A stretch of DNA of 64,000 nt, from assembly GCF_023856365.1 (NCBI RefSeq), contig NC_064540.1, forward strand, positions 30,402,974 through 30,466,973, in the 5' to 3' direction. The notes below the pieces were generated by a model. It saw only the letters and a list, made by a program, of their open reading frames with translations, did not search any database and was not told the DNA's origin. The position numbers and the translations under genes were made by a program. This document shows positions 22,933 to 33,598 of the stretch, piece by piece. Each line of letters starts with the position of its first letter. Position 1 is the first letter of the stretch. The stretch is from Brienomyrus brachyistius. Lineage: Eukaryota > Chordata > Actinopteri > Osteoglossiformes > Mormyridae.

Positions 22933-23603
22933 GTTTCCAGTTGAACCCTAAGGAGTAGGTTAAGTCCAGCCTTGGCTTCCAAGCTGACGTTTTTCTACAT
23001 ATGTGCTTGTGTATCATGGACAGTAAGAGGGGGCAGGCAAGGAGAGAATTTCTCTCTTTGGGGATCAATAGAGTGTTGTTATTATAACGTCTAAAACGTA
23101 TGATGGTCTGTCGATAAATCAATAACAATATCAATGAAGTCAATGTTTATCTAAAGGAATCAGAATTCAGGAAAAGCCAGGGGCCGGACCGAGTGTAGGG
23201 GGCGTGGCCAGAGACAGCCTGCTGACTGTTCCAAATCATGGGTGCATGTTACAAGTCCGGAACATATTTTAACTTAGTACTAACTTAGCATCATATTTGA
23301 TCTGATTCGACTGAATATCCCAGGTTTCCATCTCTCATGCATCTGGTGTGACGTGTTTTCAGACTCTCAGGCTGGCGCAAAGAAATCTTACGGGAATTGA
23401 ACGTCTCACTCCGGTCAGCTGACCAAAGTTGGTAACCTTGGTATTGTGTGTAGGAGATTCGGTATAACTATAATTTCGTTCTCCATTTACATGCCCGTAG
23501 TGTCTTTAAGTGTTATGTAGTTTTGCCTGAAACGCAAAAATAAAACAAAGCAATTAAAGCCGATCAGTGGCTCAAATTCTGCTGTAGCGATTGAAGAACT
23601 TTT

Positions 23604-23713
23604 GTCGGAAGTTGGATTCGAACCCACGCCTTACTTCGGAGAACAGAATACCCCTTACTTTGAAAGGCCATTTTCGCTGCGCAGGAGGCTTTAGACCGCT
23701 CGGCCATGGGGAA
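23604..23713 (-). pseudogene. tRNA-Leu-like pseudogene (unit 2)
   Basis: Same as the unit 1 copy, with two base differences, one in the anticodon-side region and one in the 5' acceptor half. It lies exactly 781 bp downstream of the first. Confidence 0.7.
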
Positions 23714-24879
23714 GTTTCCAGTTGAACCCTAAGGAGTAGGTTAAGTCCAGCCTTGGCTTCCAAGCTGACGTTTTTCTACATATGTGCTTGTGTATCATGG
23801 ACAGTAAGAGGGGGCAGGCAAGGAGAGAATTTCTCTCTTTGGGGATCAATAGAGTGTTGTTATTATAACGTCTAAAACGTATGATGGTCTGTCGATAAAT
23901 CAATAACAATATCAATGAAGTCAATGTTTATCTAAAGGAATCAGAATTCAGGAAAAGCCAGGGGCCGGACCGAGTGTAGGGGGCGTGGCCAGAGACAGCC
24001 TGCTGACTGTTCCAAATCATGGGTGCATGTTACAAGTCCGGAACATATTTTAACTTAGTACTAACTTAGCATCATATTTGATCTGATTTGACTGAATATC
24101 CCAGGTTTCCATCTCTCATGCATCTGGTGTGACGTGTTTTCAGACTCTCAGGCTGGCGCAAAGAAATCTTACGGGAATTGAACGTCTCACTCCGGTCAGC
24201 TGACCAAAGTTGGTAACCTTGGTATTGTGTGTAGGAGATTCGGTATAACTATAATTTCGTTCTCCATTTACATGCCCGTAGTGTCTTTAACCGGCTGCAC
24301 AAACTGGATCCGCCTCCATTACGACACAACTTTGCCCTTATTGGCTTAAGAATTTAGTCACATACATGACGTATATCTGCTATTTCTCCCGAGAAGCAGG
24401 TAAAGCAGTGGTAACTGCTTTGTAGTTAATTTACCTGGTAAAATTAAGTTTAAATAAATGATATAAATACTGTAATAGTACTCGTGAGCTTTGTTTATTT
24501 GTTATTAGTTACTGTAATGTTGCGCTGCTTTATTTGTTTAATCGTCTAGTCTGTGGAGACATTCAAGTTAATCAAATAAGAATTGCACTGTACACTGTAC
24601 ATGACCATAAAAACTTTGTATCCTTGAAATAAATGTTTTTGATCTTTTCCTTGGCAGTTATCTTTTTACACAGGGCCTCTATGTACACGATAGTTTTTTT
24701 TTTCACGACTAACAGTATGGATCAGGAGTTGGTTATTGTAAAAGAAGTAATGTGCATGCAGGTGATATTTGTATAGATTTATCCACACCCTTGTAGCAGT
24801 GCTGCCATTGCAGTCAGATCTCGCAAACTAGGAGTATTAGTTGTCTTTATTTCTCTTTATTTCTTGACGCCAACCCTCT

Positions 24880-25120
24880 CCATTAATCCGGGCTTGGGAC
24901 TGGCACCTACCTGAGCTGGCTTGCTCCCTTAAGTGGCTGGGTTAGGCTAAACTATATATATATATTTACCAAGACTACAATAAAACATCTCGAAATGTGT
25001 AGTCTAGCAAAACGCAGTTTAAAGAAGGTAGCCTACCTGGCGAAATTGCAAACAAATTAAGGGCGTTAGGCAGCCTTTAGATCCTACCCATCATGCACTG
25101 CAGTTTTTTGCTAATTCCTC
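24880..25120. repeat. dispersed repeat, inverted relative to 40685-41110
   Basis: The phrases 'ttaatccgggcttgggac', 'gtggctgggttaggctaaac' and 'cgcagtttaaagaaggtagc', and 'cccatcatgcactgcag' at the other end, recur in reverse complement at 40685-41110, where the middle is longer. Family unknown; a DNA transposon derivative is likely. Confidence 0.6.
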
Positions 25121-25131
25121 AAATGGAAAAC

Positions 25132-25493
25132 TGTCCATCCATCCATCCATTTTCCAAACCGCTTATCCTACTGGATCGCGGGGGGTCTGGAGCCTATCCC
25201 GGAAGCAATGGGCACGAGACAGGGAACAACCCAGGATGGCGGGCCAGCCCATCGCAGGGCACACTCACACACTATTCACTCACGCATACACTCCTATGGG
25301 CAATTTAGCAACTCCAATTAGCCTCAGCATGTTTTTGGACTGTGGGGGAAACCAGAGTACCCGGAGGAAACCCCACGATGACATGGGTAGAACATGCAAA
25401 CTCCACACACATGTGACCCAGGTGGAGACTCGAACCCGGGCCCTAGAGGTGTGAGGCAACAGTGCTAACCACTGCACCACCATGCTGCCCCCT
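25132..25493 (-). mobile_element. SINE family S with 11-bp target duplication
   Basis: A full-length reverse copy, tail (ATGG)n at 25132 and head at 25493. 'aaatggaaaac' is found at 25121-25131 and again at 25494-25504. The stretch from 25505 to 26284 holds poly-A near 25655 and no gene. Confidence 0.85.
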
Positions 25494-26284
25494 AAATGGA
25501 AAACCATTAAATACAAAAGGAAAACAAAAGTGCTGTAAGACTGTATACTTATGTGTATGTTAGTAAAGGCTGTAGCTGACACAACGGACCCCACTAATTA
25601 GAAAGGGGTAATTGTACACATGTGGCATCCAGTATGTTCTTCTATAACAGTTTTAAAAAAAAAAAAAAAAACTCACATTACACAAATTGGCACTATCAAA
25701 ACGAGGATTATGGGGAAAATGGGGACTGTGATGGAGATTACATACACGTAGGCATGGTATTTAGTTTTTTTTAATCTGGTCACCTTCCAGAGTAATTGTA
25801 AACTAAAACCATCTTCACCCTATTTGATTCTTTATAAATGGACAATCAGTCGTGCAGTAAATGGGGGTATAGAGAGACACAGAGCTTGTCTAACAAGAAA
25901 CCCTGGGAAGCTAACATTAATAGGGTGGGTATGGATAGCAAAACCATTGATACAGATTACAGATTTATATCTCACCTGAACCCTGGCGGGCTCCGTGCCA
26001 ATAGGGGTTGGGATTAGGGTTAGTTAACTTAAGTAGTAATATTGATGTGTATATTCTCCTATTCTCCAGTCAGTGAATCGTGAAACGTAATGTTAATATG
26101 TTTCTATACCTATATGTTCTGCTTAAAAACCCATAAAGGCAAGCACAGTGTTTAGACATTCTGTTACTTAGACTAGTAAACACTAAGATCCTTCAGCTTT
26201 CAATTAACCTGACACAACAGTCTAAACAACAAATGTGTGCCATGTCATTTGTCATCTTTACATCTTGTATCCTTTATATGGTAA

Positions 26285-27703
26285 TTGGATTTTCAAGGTG
26301 GAATTGCAGGTCGATCATTTTAAGGATCTAGATGTAAACCTCCCTGGTGTTGCTTTAATATTTTTTTTGCACAATTTGCTTCACACACTTCCTCCAGCAG
26401 AGAAGCTTACAATACTACACCCCACCAAATGACTGGATGATGCCTTTTTATTTAAGGTCTGGCTGTGAGCCTCGATTACCGATACACTATCTTCAGGCTC
26501 CTGCCGGGATCAGTCAGTATGGTGGACCTTTGGAGGAATGGGTACAAAACCATCAGGAAAGTTTGCAGGTGCTTCAAGAGTATGTGAAGGCTTAGTTGGA
26601 GGAACAAGCCACACCACGAAATCGGAAACACAATGAGTTGGTTAATGATTAGGGGTTTGATGAAGGTCAGCTGGTGTGTTTGCGGAACCATGTTCGAGGT
26701 AAAATACAGGATCATTGGGATGCCTGTTTGTATATGGTAGTTCGGTGTCCCCAAGATCAGGGTGCAGTTTACTCTGCAACTCCAATGGAGGGGGACGGGG
26801 TTGTCCGTCAAGTTCACCGAACAGAGTTGCGTCCAGTACCACAGGGGGTTGTTATGTCAGGGGAAGATGTTCTGGTAATGTCTCCTGAGTCTGGGTTGCC
26901 CACAGGGGCAACAAAAATGGAATCGGATGAGGACTCTGTGATTTTACGGGGACAGGGCTGGTGGGAGGGGTCGCAATAGAGCATCCACAAGTAGGCCTCG
27001 TATAATGGAGGAGGTTATGTCCCCCCCGAGGTGTAGAGACCAGTTAAACGTTCGGTGAGGTCCACCACTGGTCATCATACCAACCCTTATAAGTTACCAC
27101 GGTCAGTGAATGATCGTTCGGTTGGGGAGGAAGACCAGTGGTTTGGGGATAGAATTCTTAGCTGTGATCGTTGGGTCATCAATTTCATTTTGGGGAATGG
27201 ATTGTAGCCAGGCAATTATAGGCAGGTATAGGAACTGCAGTTAGGACAGGAGGCATAGCCGGGGCGAGATGGCTGTGCATGCTCCGATGGTAGGGCATAT
27301 TGGCAAAGGAGCAGGCACGGGAAAGACAGGCAGGGTCCTGATAGATTTGGTGGAGCATCGGCGGGCATATTGAATTTGCAGTGTAGCAGCCTTTCTGTTT
27401 GCTTGTTTCAGGGGTGAACAATCTTATCCGCAAAGGGCCGGTGTGTATGCAGGTTTTCGCTGCAACTCCCTAATTAGATTTCTAATTAGAGGACTGATTA
27501 GCTGAAGAGTCCTCATACCTGGTTTTGAAGAGCTGACCTAAAGGTTACCCCAAAAACCTGTTTTTTTTTTTTGTTTGAATGGGGCAGTGAGTCATGGGGT
27601 AAACTACTGTTCTTTAGGGGTTTTCAAGGTGGAATTACGGGTCGATAATTTTAAGGATCAGGTTGTAAACCTCCCTGGTGTTGCTTTAATATGTTTTATC
27701 TGA
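26285..27703 (+). mobile_element. gypsy-type retrotransposon remnant between direct repeats
   Basis: Plus-strand frames at about 26500-26985 read as the C-terminal part of a gypsy integrase: QYGGPLEEWVQNHQESLQ, LVCLRNHVRGKIQDHWD, GAVYSATPMEG and VRQVHRTELRPVP, with in-frame stops. The block is flanked by an approximately 85-bp direct repeat ('ttttcaaggtggaatt', 'taaacctccctggtgttgct') at 26285-26370 and 27617-27703. The repeats are too short to be whole LTRs but could be LTR remains. 27704-28130 holds nothing identifiable. Confidence 0.6.
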
Positions 27704-28159
27704 GGTTGTATCGTGTATTATCAAGCCAGCCAGCTTAGTGGCCTCGGGAGCGGGGTTTAGTGTGAGCAGCTGGCTAGTTTTATTTTCTTTTTTGTTTGTG
27801 TCTTTTTCTTTGTTGTATGTATATTTTGGGTTCATTATTAGGCAGGCTGGGCCTTTTGGCACCTGTAGTCTGGGTGCTGGATTGCCCATAGGGGTCTTTT
27901 TTATTGCTGTGATTTGCTGTGTCATTCACTAGTGTGATTTGTGCTGGATGTGTTTTTAAGGTTGTGCTGTGGCGTGTACCTGAGCAAACTTTGGGCAACC
28001 TGTTCTCTTGTTGGCTTTATTGACAAAGGGTGGATTAGTCTAATTACGGCCTGCTACAAATAGCTGCATATAACGTATAAAAAAAATCACCTTATGGGTG
28101 CTCCGTAGGGTAGCAAGATCTTGAGTTTTTTTTACAGTACTCTGGTACGTTTTAAAATT

Positions 28160-28644
28160 TTCGACCAATCAGCAAACATTATTCTGACAGCATAGCTGGG
28201 AAACCAATGAAAAGTGAGTGCAACGTTCTAGAACTTGACTTCGGGTTGACGCTCCCTATAAAAGAGCTGGGTACTGCTTCAAGGCGTTCAGTTGGCGCTA
28301 CCTCCTGATAGAGTAGCACTGTACGGCTCTTGTTCCGTAAAACAACATCAAAAGGATGAAAAAAAAACAATATTTAAAGAAGACGAAAAAAATCAATTTT
28401 TAAAGAAGACGAAAAAAACATCGTCTAAAAAAATAAGCCAAAAAAAATAATATCCGAAGAAGGAAAAACATGCAAAGTAAAAAAAACAAACAAAAATAAA
28501 AAACAATATCCAAAGAAGAAGGAAAAAAACATCCAAAGGGAGAAAAGAAGAACTGAAGGGCCAACGAGGTAGGAGGAAATACAAATTTCGTTTCAGCACC
28601 GTTGGAGTGCCAAGCCGTGAAAAGCATTTGGCCAGAAGACAAGG
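28160..28644 (+). promoter_or_regulatory. orphan pol II promoter with heat-shock-like element and leader exon
   Basis: In order: CCAAT boxes at 28165 and 28204, an inverted GTTCTAGAAC at 28225-28234 (two abutting nGAAn units, as in heat-shock elements), a TATAAAA at 28257-28263, and an expected start near 28285-28290. The transcribed region to 28644 is strikingly A-rich, with repeated GAAGA(C/A)GAAAAAAA blocks, and ends CAAG|GTAAGT, a consensus donor at 28645. No coding exon of a heat-shock, ubiquitin or other gene is found downstream before the satellite at 29.8 kb. It may be a displaced promoter copy or the first exon of a gene whose body is not in this window. 28650-29640 has no recognisable exon. 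Confidence 0.5.
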
Positions 28645-29639
28645 TAAGTGTTGTACCTGTTATTTTAAAACAGCGCTTTTCAAAATGCTGCTTTATAATC
28701 GTTTGAGATCGTTAGCCAGTGTGACAGGTGAAGGCTTTTTGAGTTTACCAACATAAAGTTTTATTTCTGTATTAGGACATTGTCAGGAACAATGATGTGT
28801 TCATCGCTATGATGTGGTCAAAAAGCGATGCATTGAATCTTAGAAACATTAGTGATTTTTCAAACGATGCTTTTCCTTTTATTTAATCAGTAAAATTTCC
28901 ATCGGTTTTATATAGTGCCCCTTGAAATATGTCTTTAGCTCATTTTCCGGGCATTTTACTAGAATGCATCCTGAGAAATACACAAGCTCTGCTGCATTTC
29001 CGTGCCTCGATGTTTAGTGCCGAGTATAATTGTTGCAGTTGCCTTTTATATATTCCATGAGACCTGTTGGTACCAAGAGAAGTGTGAGACTGTCAGGGTG
29101 AATTTATCATACAATCGCACGCATAAATACCTGAGGGTTGCCAGTCCTTTTGCGTTGTTACAGGAGGACTAGAGCTGACGAGTGTGTTTCTACACACTAT
29201 CAAGGGCATTGTAGTACAGTTTTCTCAGGTGGGAGAATGCTGCCGATCTCCTATTTGACAATACAGCCCTTGATATATTAGAATATTACAGAACTAGAAG
29301 CCTTTTGCAAGGAAGAATGTGAGAAAATCCCAAGTACAAGAACTGAAAGCCTTTCAGCTGGCTATAAGAAGCGCTTGTAAGCTGTGATATCTGGCAGAGG
29401 AGGTGTTACTAAGTACTGATTACGTAGGGTGCCCAAACTTTTGCAGAGTGCCATAATAATGTTTTTATTTTGTAATTTTGTTCAATTTATGGCATAAAAA
29501 GTAACTATTCATCAATGTTTGCTGAAAATATTGTGTATTTTTCCCCCAGTTCCTAAAGAGACTGTATTAACTGATATTGTTGCTTTTGTAATTGAAAAGA
29601 TGTTATTTGTCAAGGGGTGCCAAACCTTTGCATAAGACT

Positions 29640-29677
29640 GTACACAGTGTGTGTATGTGTTTATGTGAGTGTGTGTC

Positions 29678-29708
<31 letters not shown>

Positions 29709-29780
29709 GTGTGTGTGTGTATATATTTCTGTATATGCATGTGTATATATATATTTATATATAGTTCACACACATTCAAA
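29640..29780. repeat. TG/TA microsatellite
   Basis: Alternating (TG)n and (TA)n runs. Short open frames on both strands here are products of the dinucleotide repeats. Confidence 0.9.
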
Positions 29781-30374
29781 CTTATTTGAATACACATTCA
29801 AAATTATTTTTATTATTATTATATTAGTTTTTTTTTTTTTGTGTTTTAAAATTTTTTATTTTTGCAATGGAAATAAAAATAAAGCAGTCCTCCGTAGAGG
29901 AGGGGTGGTGGAGGGAATATATATATATATATACATATATATAAAATAATTGTCACACAACTGGGGTGACATGCCTTTCCTGCTCACCCAATTTTAGTGC
30001 ACTTTAGTTATGCATAATGACCTTCTAGTCTCGATACACCCATATATATATATATATATATAAGTATATATGTATATATATAGTTTTTTTCTGTTATTTT
30101 TTTGCAATAGACAATAAAAATAACGCAGTTCTCCATAAAGGAGGGATGGTGGATGGAATATATATATACATATATATAAAATAATTGTCACACAACCTGG
30201 GTGACATGCCTTGCCTGCTCACCCAGTTTTAGTGCACCTTAGTTATTCATAATGACCATCTAGTCTCGATACACCCATAAATATATATGTATATATATAT
30301 AGTTTTTTTTGTTTTTTTTTTTGCAATAGACAATAAAAATAACGCAGTTCTCCATAAAGGAGGGATGGTGGATG

Positions 30375-30456
<82 letters not shown>

Positions 30457-30687
30457 TTATATAAAATAATTGTCACACAACTGGGGTGACATGCCTTTCC
30501 TGCTCACCCAATTTTAGTGCACTTTAGTTATGCATAATGACCTTCTAGTCTCGATACACCCATATATATATATATATATAAGTATATATGTATATATATA
30601 GTTTTTTTGTGTTATTTTTTTGCAATAGACAATAAAAATAACGCAGTTCTCCATAAAGGAGGGATGGTGGATGGAATATATATATAC

Positions 30688-30973
30688 TGTCATGACCCGG
30701 CTCGTCGGCTCCTCGTGTGTGCCACGCCCCCTGATTACCCGCGTGTGCGTCCCTGATTGTCTCCAGCCTTGTCTGATTACTTTGCTTAGTCTTGTCCTGT
30801 TTTAAGTCCTGGTCTTGCCTGTTACCCTTGTCCGTCATTGTGGATGTTTGTTAGTCCCTGTCCAATGCTCCCTAGTCCCCGTTACTCCAATAAAACCCCG
30901 TTATTCCCCGTACCTGGTTTCCCTTGCCTGTTTCCCGCACGATCGCCGTCTCCAGTATTTCCGGATCGTGACA
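30688..30973 (+). repeat. 5' LTR of the self-priming element
   Basis: Terminal TGTCA...TGACA. A TATA-like TTTTAAG near 30808 lies about 20 nt before the probable RNA start at GTCCGTCATT (30830), which would make U3 about 142 bp. The polyadenylation signal AATAAA lies at about 30889. Confidence 0.85.
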
Positions 30974-30975
30974 GA

Positions 30976-33375
30976 ATGACGGACCCAAAGAAGAAGCGGA
31001 GAGAGAGGAAGAGGCTCCCTCAAGAGCCGATCTCTCTCGGCGCCTGCTCGCTCTCCAGGCTTTGGCTTCCGGCGGAGGACGAGAGGGAGGTACCTGCCCT
31101 ACCTCCAGCCCGAGGGCCGACCACACGCGTCCCCGATCCTGCGTGGAAGTACTGGCTCTCAAGTGAGGACGAGGACGAGGAGCCCTTCCACTACCCGGAG
31201 CCAGAAGCCTTTTTTCCACCGTCCGTTTTTACGGACATCGCGCCGCCTCCCGCAACCGCCAGGCGCCTGCGAGGGAGACGGAGGAGAACGGCGATCGCCC
31301 GTACGGAGGACCTCCCTCCGTCATTGCCGGCGGACCCCGCTCCCGTGCGGCCGCCATTGCCGGCGGACACCGCTCCCGTGCGGCCTCCATTGCCGGCGGA
31401 CACCGCTCCCGTGCGGCCGCCATTGCCGGCGGACCCCGTTCCCGTGCGGCCGCCGCCGCCTGCGCAGCCGTCTTCGCTGCCGCCGCCACCCATGATCCTC
31501 GCTGACAGGTACTTCACCCTCCAAGGACTGTATTGGAGGGTGATGGGAGAACCGGCCCCACAGGGCCCTCCGGAGGGGGAAAAGCTCGCAGTGCAACTAG
31601 GGCAGGATTTCGCCTCTTTCACTCCAGAATCCCCGTATTCAGATCTGGAGAGGATGGCTGAAGACCTCCGGAGGCTGATCAAGCTCCGGAGAGCTCCGGA
31701 AGCGCCCCCTCCGCCTGCAGCTCCAGGGCAGGCGCCCCCACTGCAGCAGCCTGCAGCTCCAGGGCAGGCGCCCCCACTGCCTCCAGTTCCTGACCGTGCT
31801 CCAGTTCCTGCAGAGGCACCCCCTCTGCAGCCGCCTGCTGCAGCTCCCGGGCAGGCACCCCCTCTGCAGCCGCCTGCTGCAGCTCCCGGGCAGGCGCCCC
31901 CACTGCAGCCGCCTGCTGCAGCTCCCGGGCAGGCGCCCCCACTGCAGCCGCCTGCTGCAGCTCCCGGGCAGGCGCCCCCACTGCAGCCACCAGCTGCAGC
32001 TCCCGGGCAGGCGCCCCCACTGCAGCCAGCTCCAGTTCCTGACCGCGCTCCAGTTCCTGCAGAGGTGCCCCCTCTGCAGCCGCCTGCTGCAGCTCCCGGG
32101 CAGGCGCCCCCACTGCAGCCGCCAGCTGCAGCTCCCGGGCAGGTGCCCCCACTGCAGCCAGCTCCTGTTCCTGACCGTGCTCCTGTTCCTGACCGCGCTC
32201 CAGTTCCTGCAGAGGTGCCCCCTCTGCAGCCGCCTGCTGCAGCTCCCGGGCAGGCGCCCCCACTGCAGCCACCAGCTGCAGCTCCCGGGCAGGTGCCCCC
32301 ACTGCAGCCAGCTCCAGTTCCTGACCGCGCTCCAGTTCCTGACCGCGCTCCAGTTCCTGCAGAGGCGCCCCCTCTGCAGCCGCCTGCTGCAGCTCCCGGG
32401 CAGGCGCCCCCACTGCAGCCACCTGCTGCAGCTCCCGGGCAGGCGCCCCCACTGCAGCCAGCTCCTGTTCCTGACCGCGCTCCTGTTCCTGACCGCGCTC
32501 CTGTTCCTGACCGCGCTCCTGTTCCTGTCCCGGCGCTCCCTCCGCCTGCTGCAGCTCCCGGGCCGGCGCCCCCTCTGCAGCCACCAGCTGCAGCTCCCGG
32601 GCAGGTGCCCCCACTGCAGCCAGCTTCTGTTCCTGACCGCGCTCCTGTTCCAGGCCCCGCTCCAGTCCCTGGCCCCGCTCCTGTGACCCCTGGTCCCTCG
32701 CCCCGGCAGCGTCGGCCCCGACCTAGGGTCGGCCTGTCTGTGTCCCGCAGGGGAAGGGGGACACAGACGCAGGGCTGGGGTCCCGCCCGCCCTGCCCCCT
32801 GGCTCGCCCTCCCTCGCCTGCGCTCTGGCTCGGTTGGCGCCTGCGGGTCCTGGCCCTCCGGGTCGGCTGTCGCCTGCGGGTCCCTCTCCGGTGCCTCGTC
32901 GCCCTGCCTCGCTCCCCTCTCTGGGTCCTGGTCGGTCGCCTGGGGGTTCCCCGACGGCGGCTCCTCGGTCGCCTGCGGGGCCCTTACCTCCGGCCCTTTC
33001 CCGGACGTCGCCGCCTGCTGCGGCTCCCCCCTCCTCCGGGCCTTCGCCCTGGCCCCTTCCTACTCCCTCGTCCCCTTCCCTGGTGCTCCCTCCTGCTCCC
33101 TCCCTGGCCCCTCCGCGGGTCCCTCGCCCTGTCTCCTCGGCCCCTCCGGGGTCCCCTCCGGCTCCGGCCTCCCGGCCGCCTGCGGCCCCTCCGGCTGCCT
33201 CCCGTCGCCCGCTGGGGCTCCCTCGGGCTCCCCTTGGTACCCCCTCCTTCTCGCCCTATGCCTCTGCCTTCGTACCTCATGTCTTTGCCCCGTCTGCTTT
33301 TGTTCCTCGCCCGTCTGTTCCGCCCTTTCCTGCTCCTCGTTTCCCGATGTTCCCTCCTTGCACTCCCGCTCCTAG
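30976..33375 (+). CDS. proline-rich repeat protein of the LTR element
   Basis: Chosen start: the ATG at 30976, which lies inside the primer-binding site; the frame is open further upstream only through the LTR. The product is 799 residues. Residues 4-12 are strongly basic (PKKKRRERKR, nuclear-localisation-like). Two acidic motifs follow (WLPAEDE near 35 and WLSSEDEDEE near 65), then an Arg-rich patch (RRLRGRRRR), four LPADxxPVRPP repeats, a non-repetitive core of about 70 residues (starting MILADRYFTLQGLYWRV) and a long array of 13-residue LQPPAAAPGQAPP and VPDRAPVP units. There are no CCHC knuckles and no enzyme motif. Near 32752 a G-run appears to shift the frame relative to copy 2: there the reading continues in what is the next frame here, open to 33508. 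Function is unknown; a gag-like structural or host-derived role is possible. Confidence 0.6.
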   Translation: MTDPKKKRRERKRLPQEPISLGACSLSRLWLPAEDEREVPALPPARGPTTRVPDPAWKYWLSSEDEDEEPFHYPEPEAFFPPSVFTDIAPPPATARRLRGRRRRTAIARTEDLPPSLPADPAPVRPPLPADTAPVRPPLPADTAPVRPPLPADPVPVRPPPPAQPSSLPPPPMILADRYFTLQGLYWRVMGEPAPQGPPEGEKLAVQLGQDFASFTPESPYSDLERMAEDLRRLIKLRRAPEAPPPPAAPGQAPPLQQPAAPGQAPPLPPVPDRAPVPAEAPPLQPPAAAPGQAPPLQPPAAAPGQAPPLQPPAAAPGQAPPLQPPAAAPGQAPPLQPPAAAPGQAPPLQPAPVPDRAPVPAEVPPLQPPAAAPGQAPPLQPPAAAPGQVPPLQPAPVPDRAPVPDRAPVPAEVPPLQPPAAAPGQAPPLQPPAAAPGQVPPLQPAPVPDRAPVPDRAPVPAEAPPLQPPAAAPGQAPPLQPPAAAPGQAPPLQPAPVPDRAPVPDRAPVPDRAPVPVPALPPPAAAPGPAPPLQPPAAAPGQVPPLQPASVPDRAPVPGPAPVPGPAPVTPGPSPRQRRPRPRVGLSVSRRGRGTQTQGWGPARPAPWLALPRLRSGSVGACGSWPSGSAVACGSLSGASSPCLAPLSGSWSVAWGFPDGGSSVACGALTSGPFPDVAACCGSPLLRAFALAPSYSLVPFPGAPSCSLPGPSAGPSPCLLGPSGVPSGSGLPAACGPSGCLPSPAGAPSGSPWYPLLLALCLCLRTSCLCPVCFCSSPVCSALSCSSFPDVPSLHSRS
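31690..32640 (+). repeat. 39-bp coding minisatellite inside the proline-rich gene
   Basis: Tandem copies of 'ctgcagccgcctgctgcagc' followed by 'tcccgggcaggcgccccca' (39 bp, 13 codons), interspersed with 15-18-bp 'gttcctgaccgcgctcca' units. All three plus frames and part of the minus strand are open here because of composition, which is why large overlapping frames appear. Confidence 0.85.
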
Positions 33376-33598
33376 TGTCCCGCCTGTCCCTCCTATCTCT
33401 CCCTTCCTGGTCTGTCTCTCCGCTTTCCCGGTCCTGTGTCGAGTCGTGTCTTACGTTCTGTCTCTCGCTATGTTTTGTGCCTCTGTCCTGTTTCCGGTCT
33501 CTCGTTAGTTTTGTTCTTTTCTCGGTCCCGGTTCCTGTGTCCCGTTCGTCGCCTCCTCCCTGGCGCGCCCGGTGAAGCGCGCCTTTGGGGGGGGGTTC

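Larger units (their letters stand above)
22729..24290. mobile_element. two head-to-tail 781-bp units with TTAA junctions
   Basis: Unit 1 is 22729-23509 and unit 2 is 23510-24290. Each begins 'gtgttatgtagttttgcctg' and ends 'gcccgtagtgtctttaa'. I count three differences over 781 bp. TTAA occurs at the left junction, the middle junction and the right junction. Each unit holds a tRNA-Leu-like segment and a fragment of a family V SINE tail ('ctctttggggatcaatag'), both on the minus strand. The unit has no open frame of note. Its class is unknown. Confidence 0.8.
22515..24800. repeat. dispersed repeat interrupted by a duplicated 781-bp unit
   Basis: 22515-22728 plus 24291-24800 together match 54246-54955 nearly base for base ('attgggtgctttccacttca', 'ggatccgcctccattacgac', 'tatctgctatttctcccgag', 'taatagtactcgtgagcttt'). 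The insertion lies between 'cacctcttaa' and 'ccggctgcac'. The second copy of the repeat lacks the insert there. Confidence 0.85.

Noticed and set aside
28160..28644. Naming the promoter as hsp70, hsc70 or ubiquitin
   Set aside because: The elements fit several stress genes, but no coding sequence supports any one of them.
31191..32614. Long open frames antisense to and in other frames of the proline-rich gene
   Set aside because: GC-rich 39-bp repeats keep all frames open. Only the frame starting at the primer-site ATG has a non-repetitive N-terminal part and a sensible position in the element.
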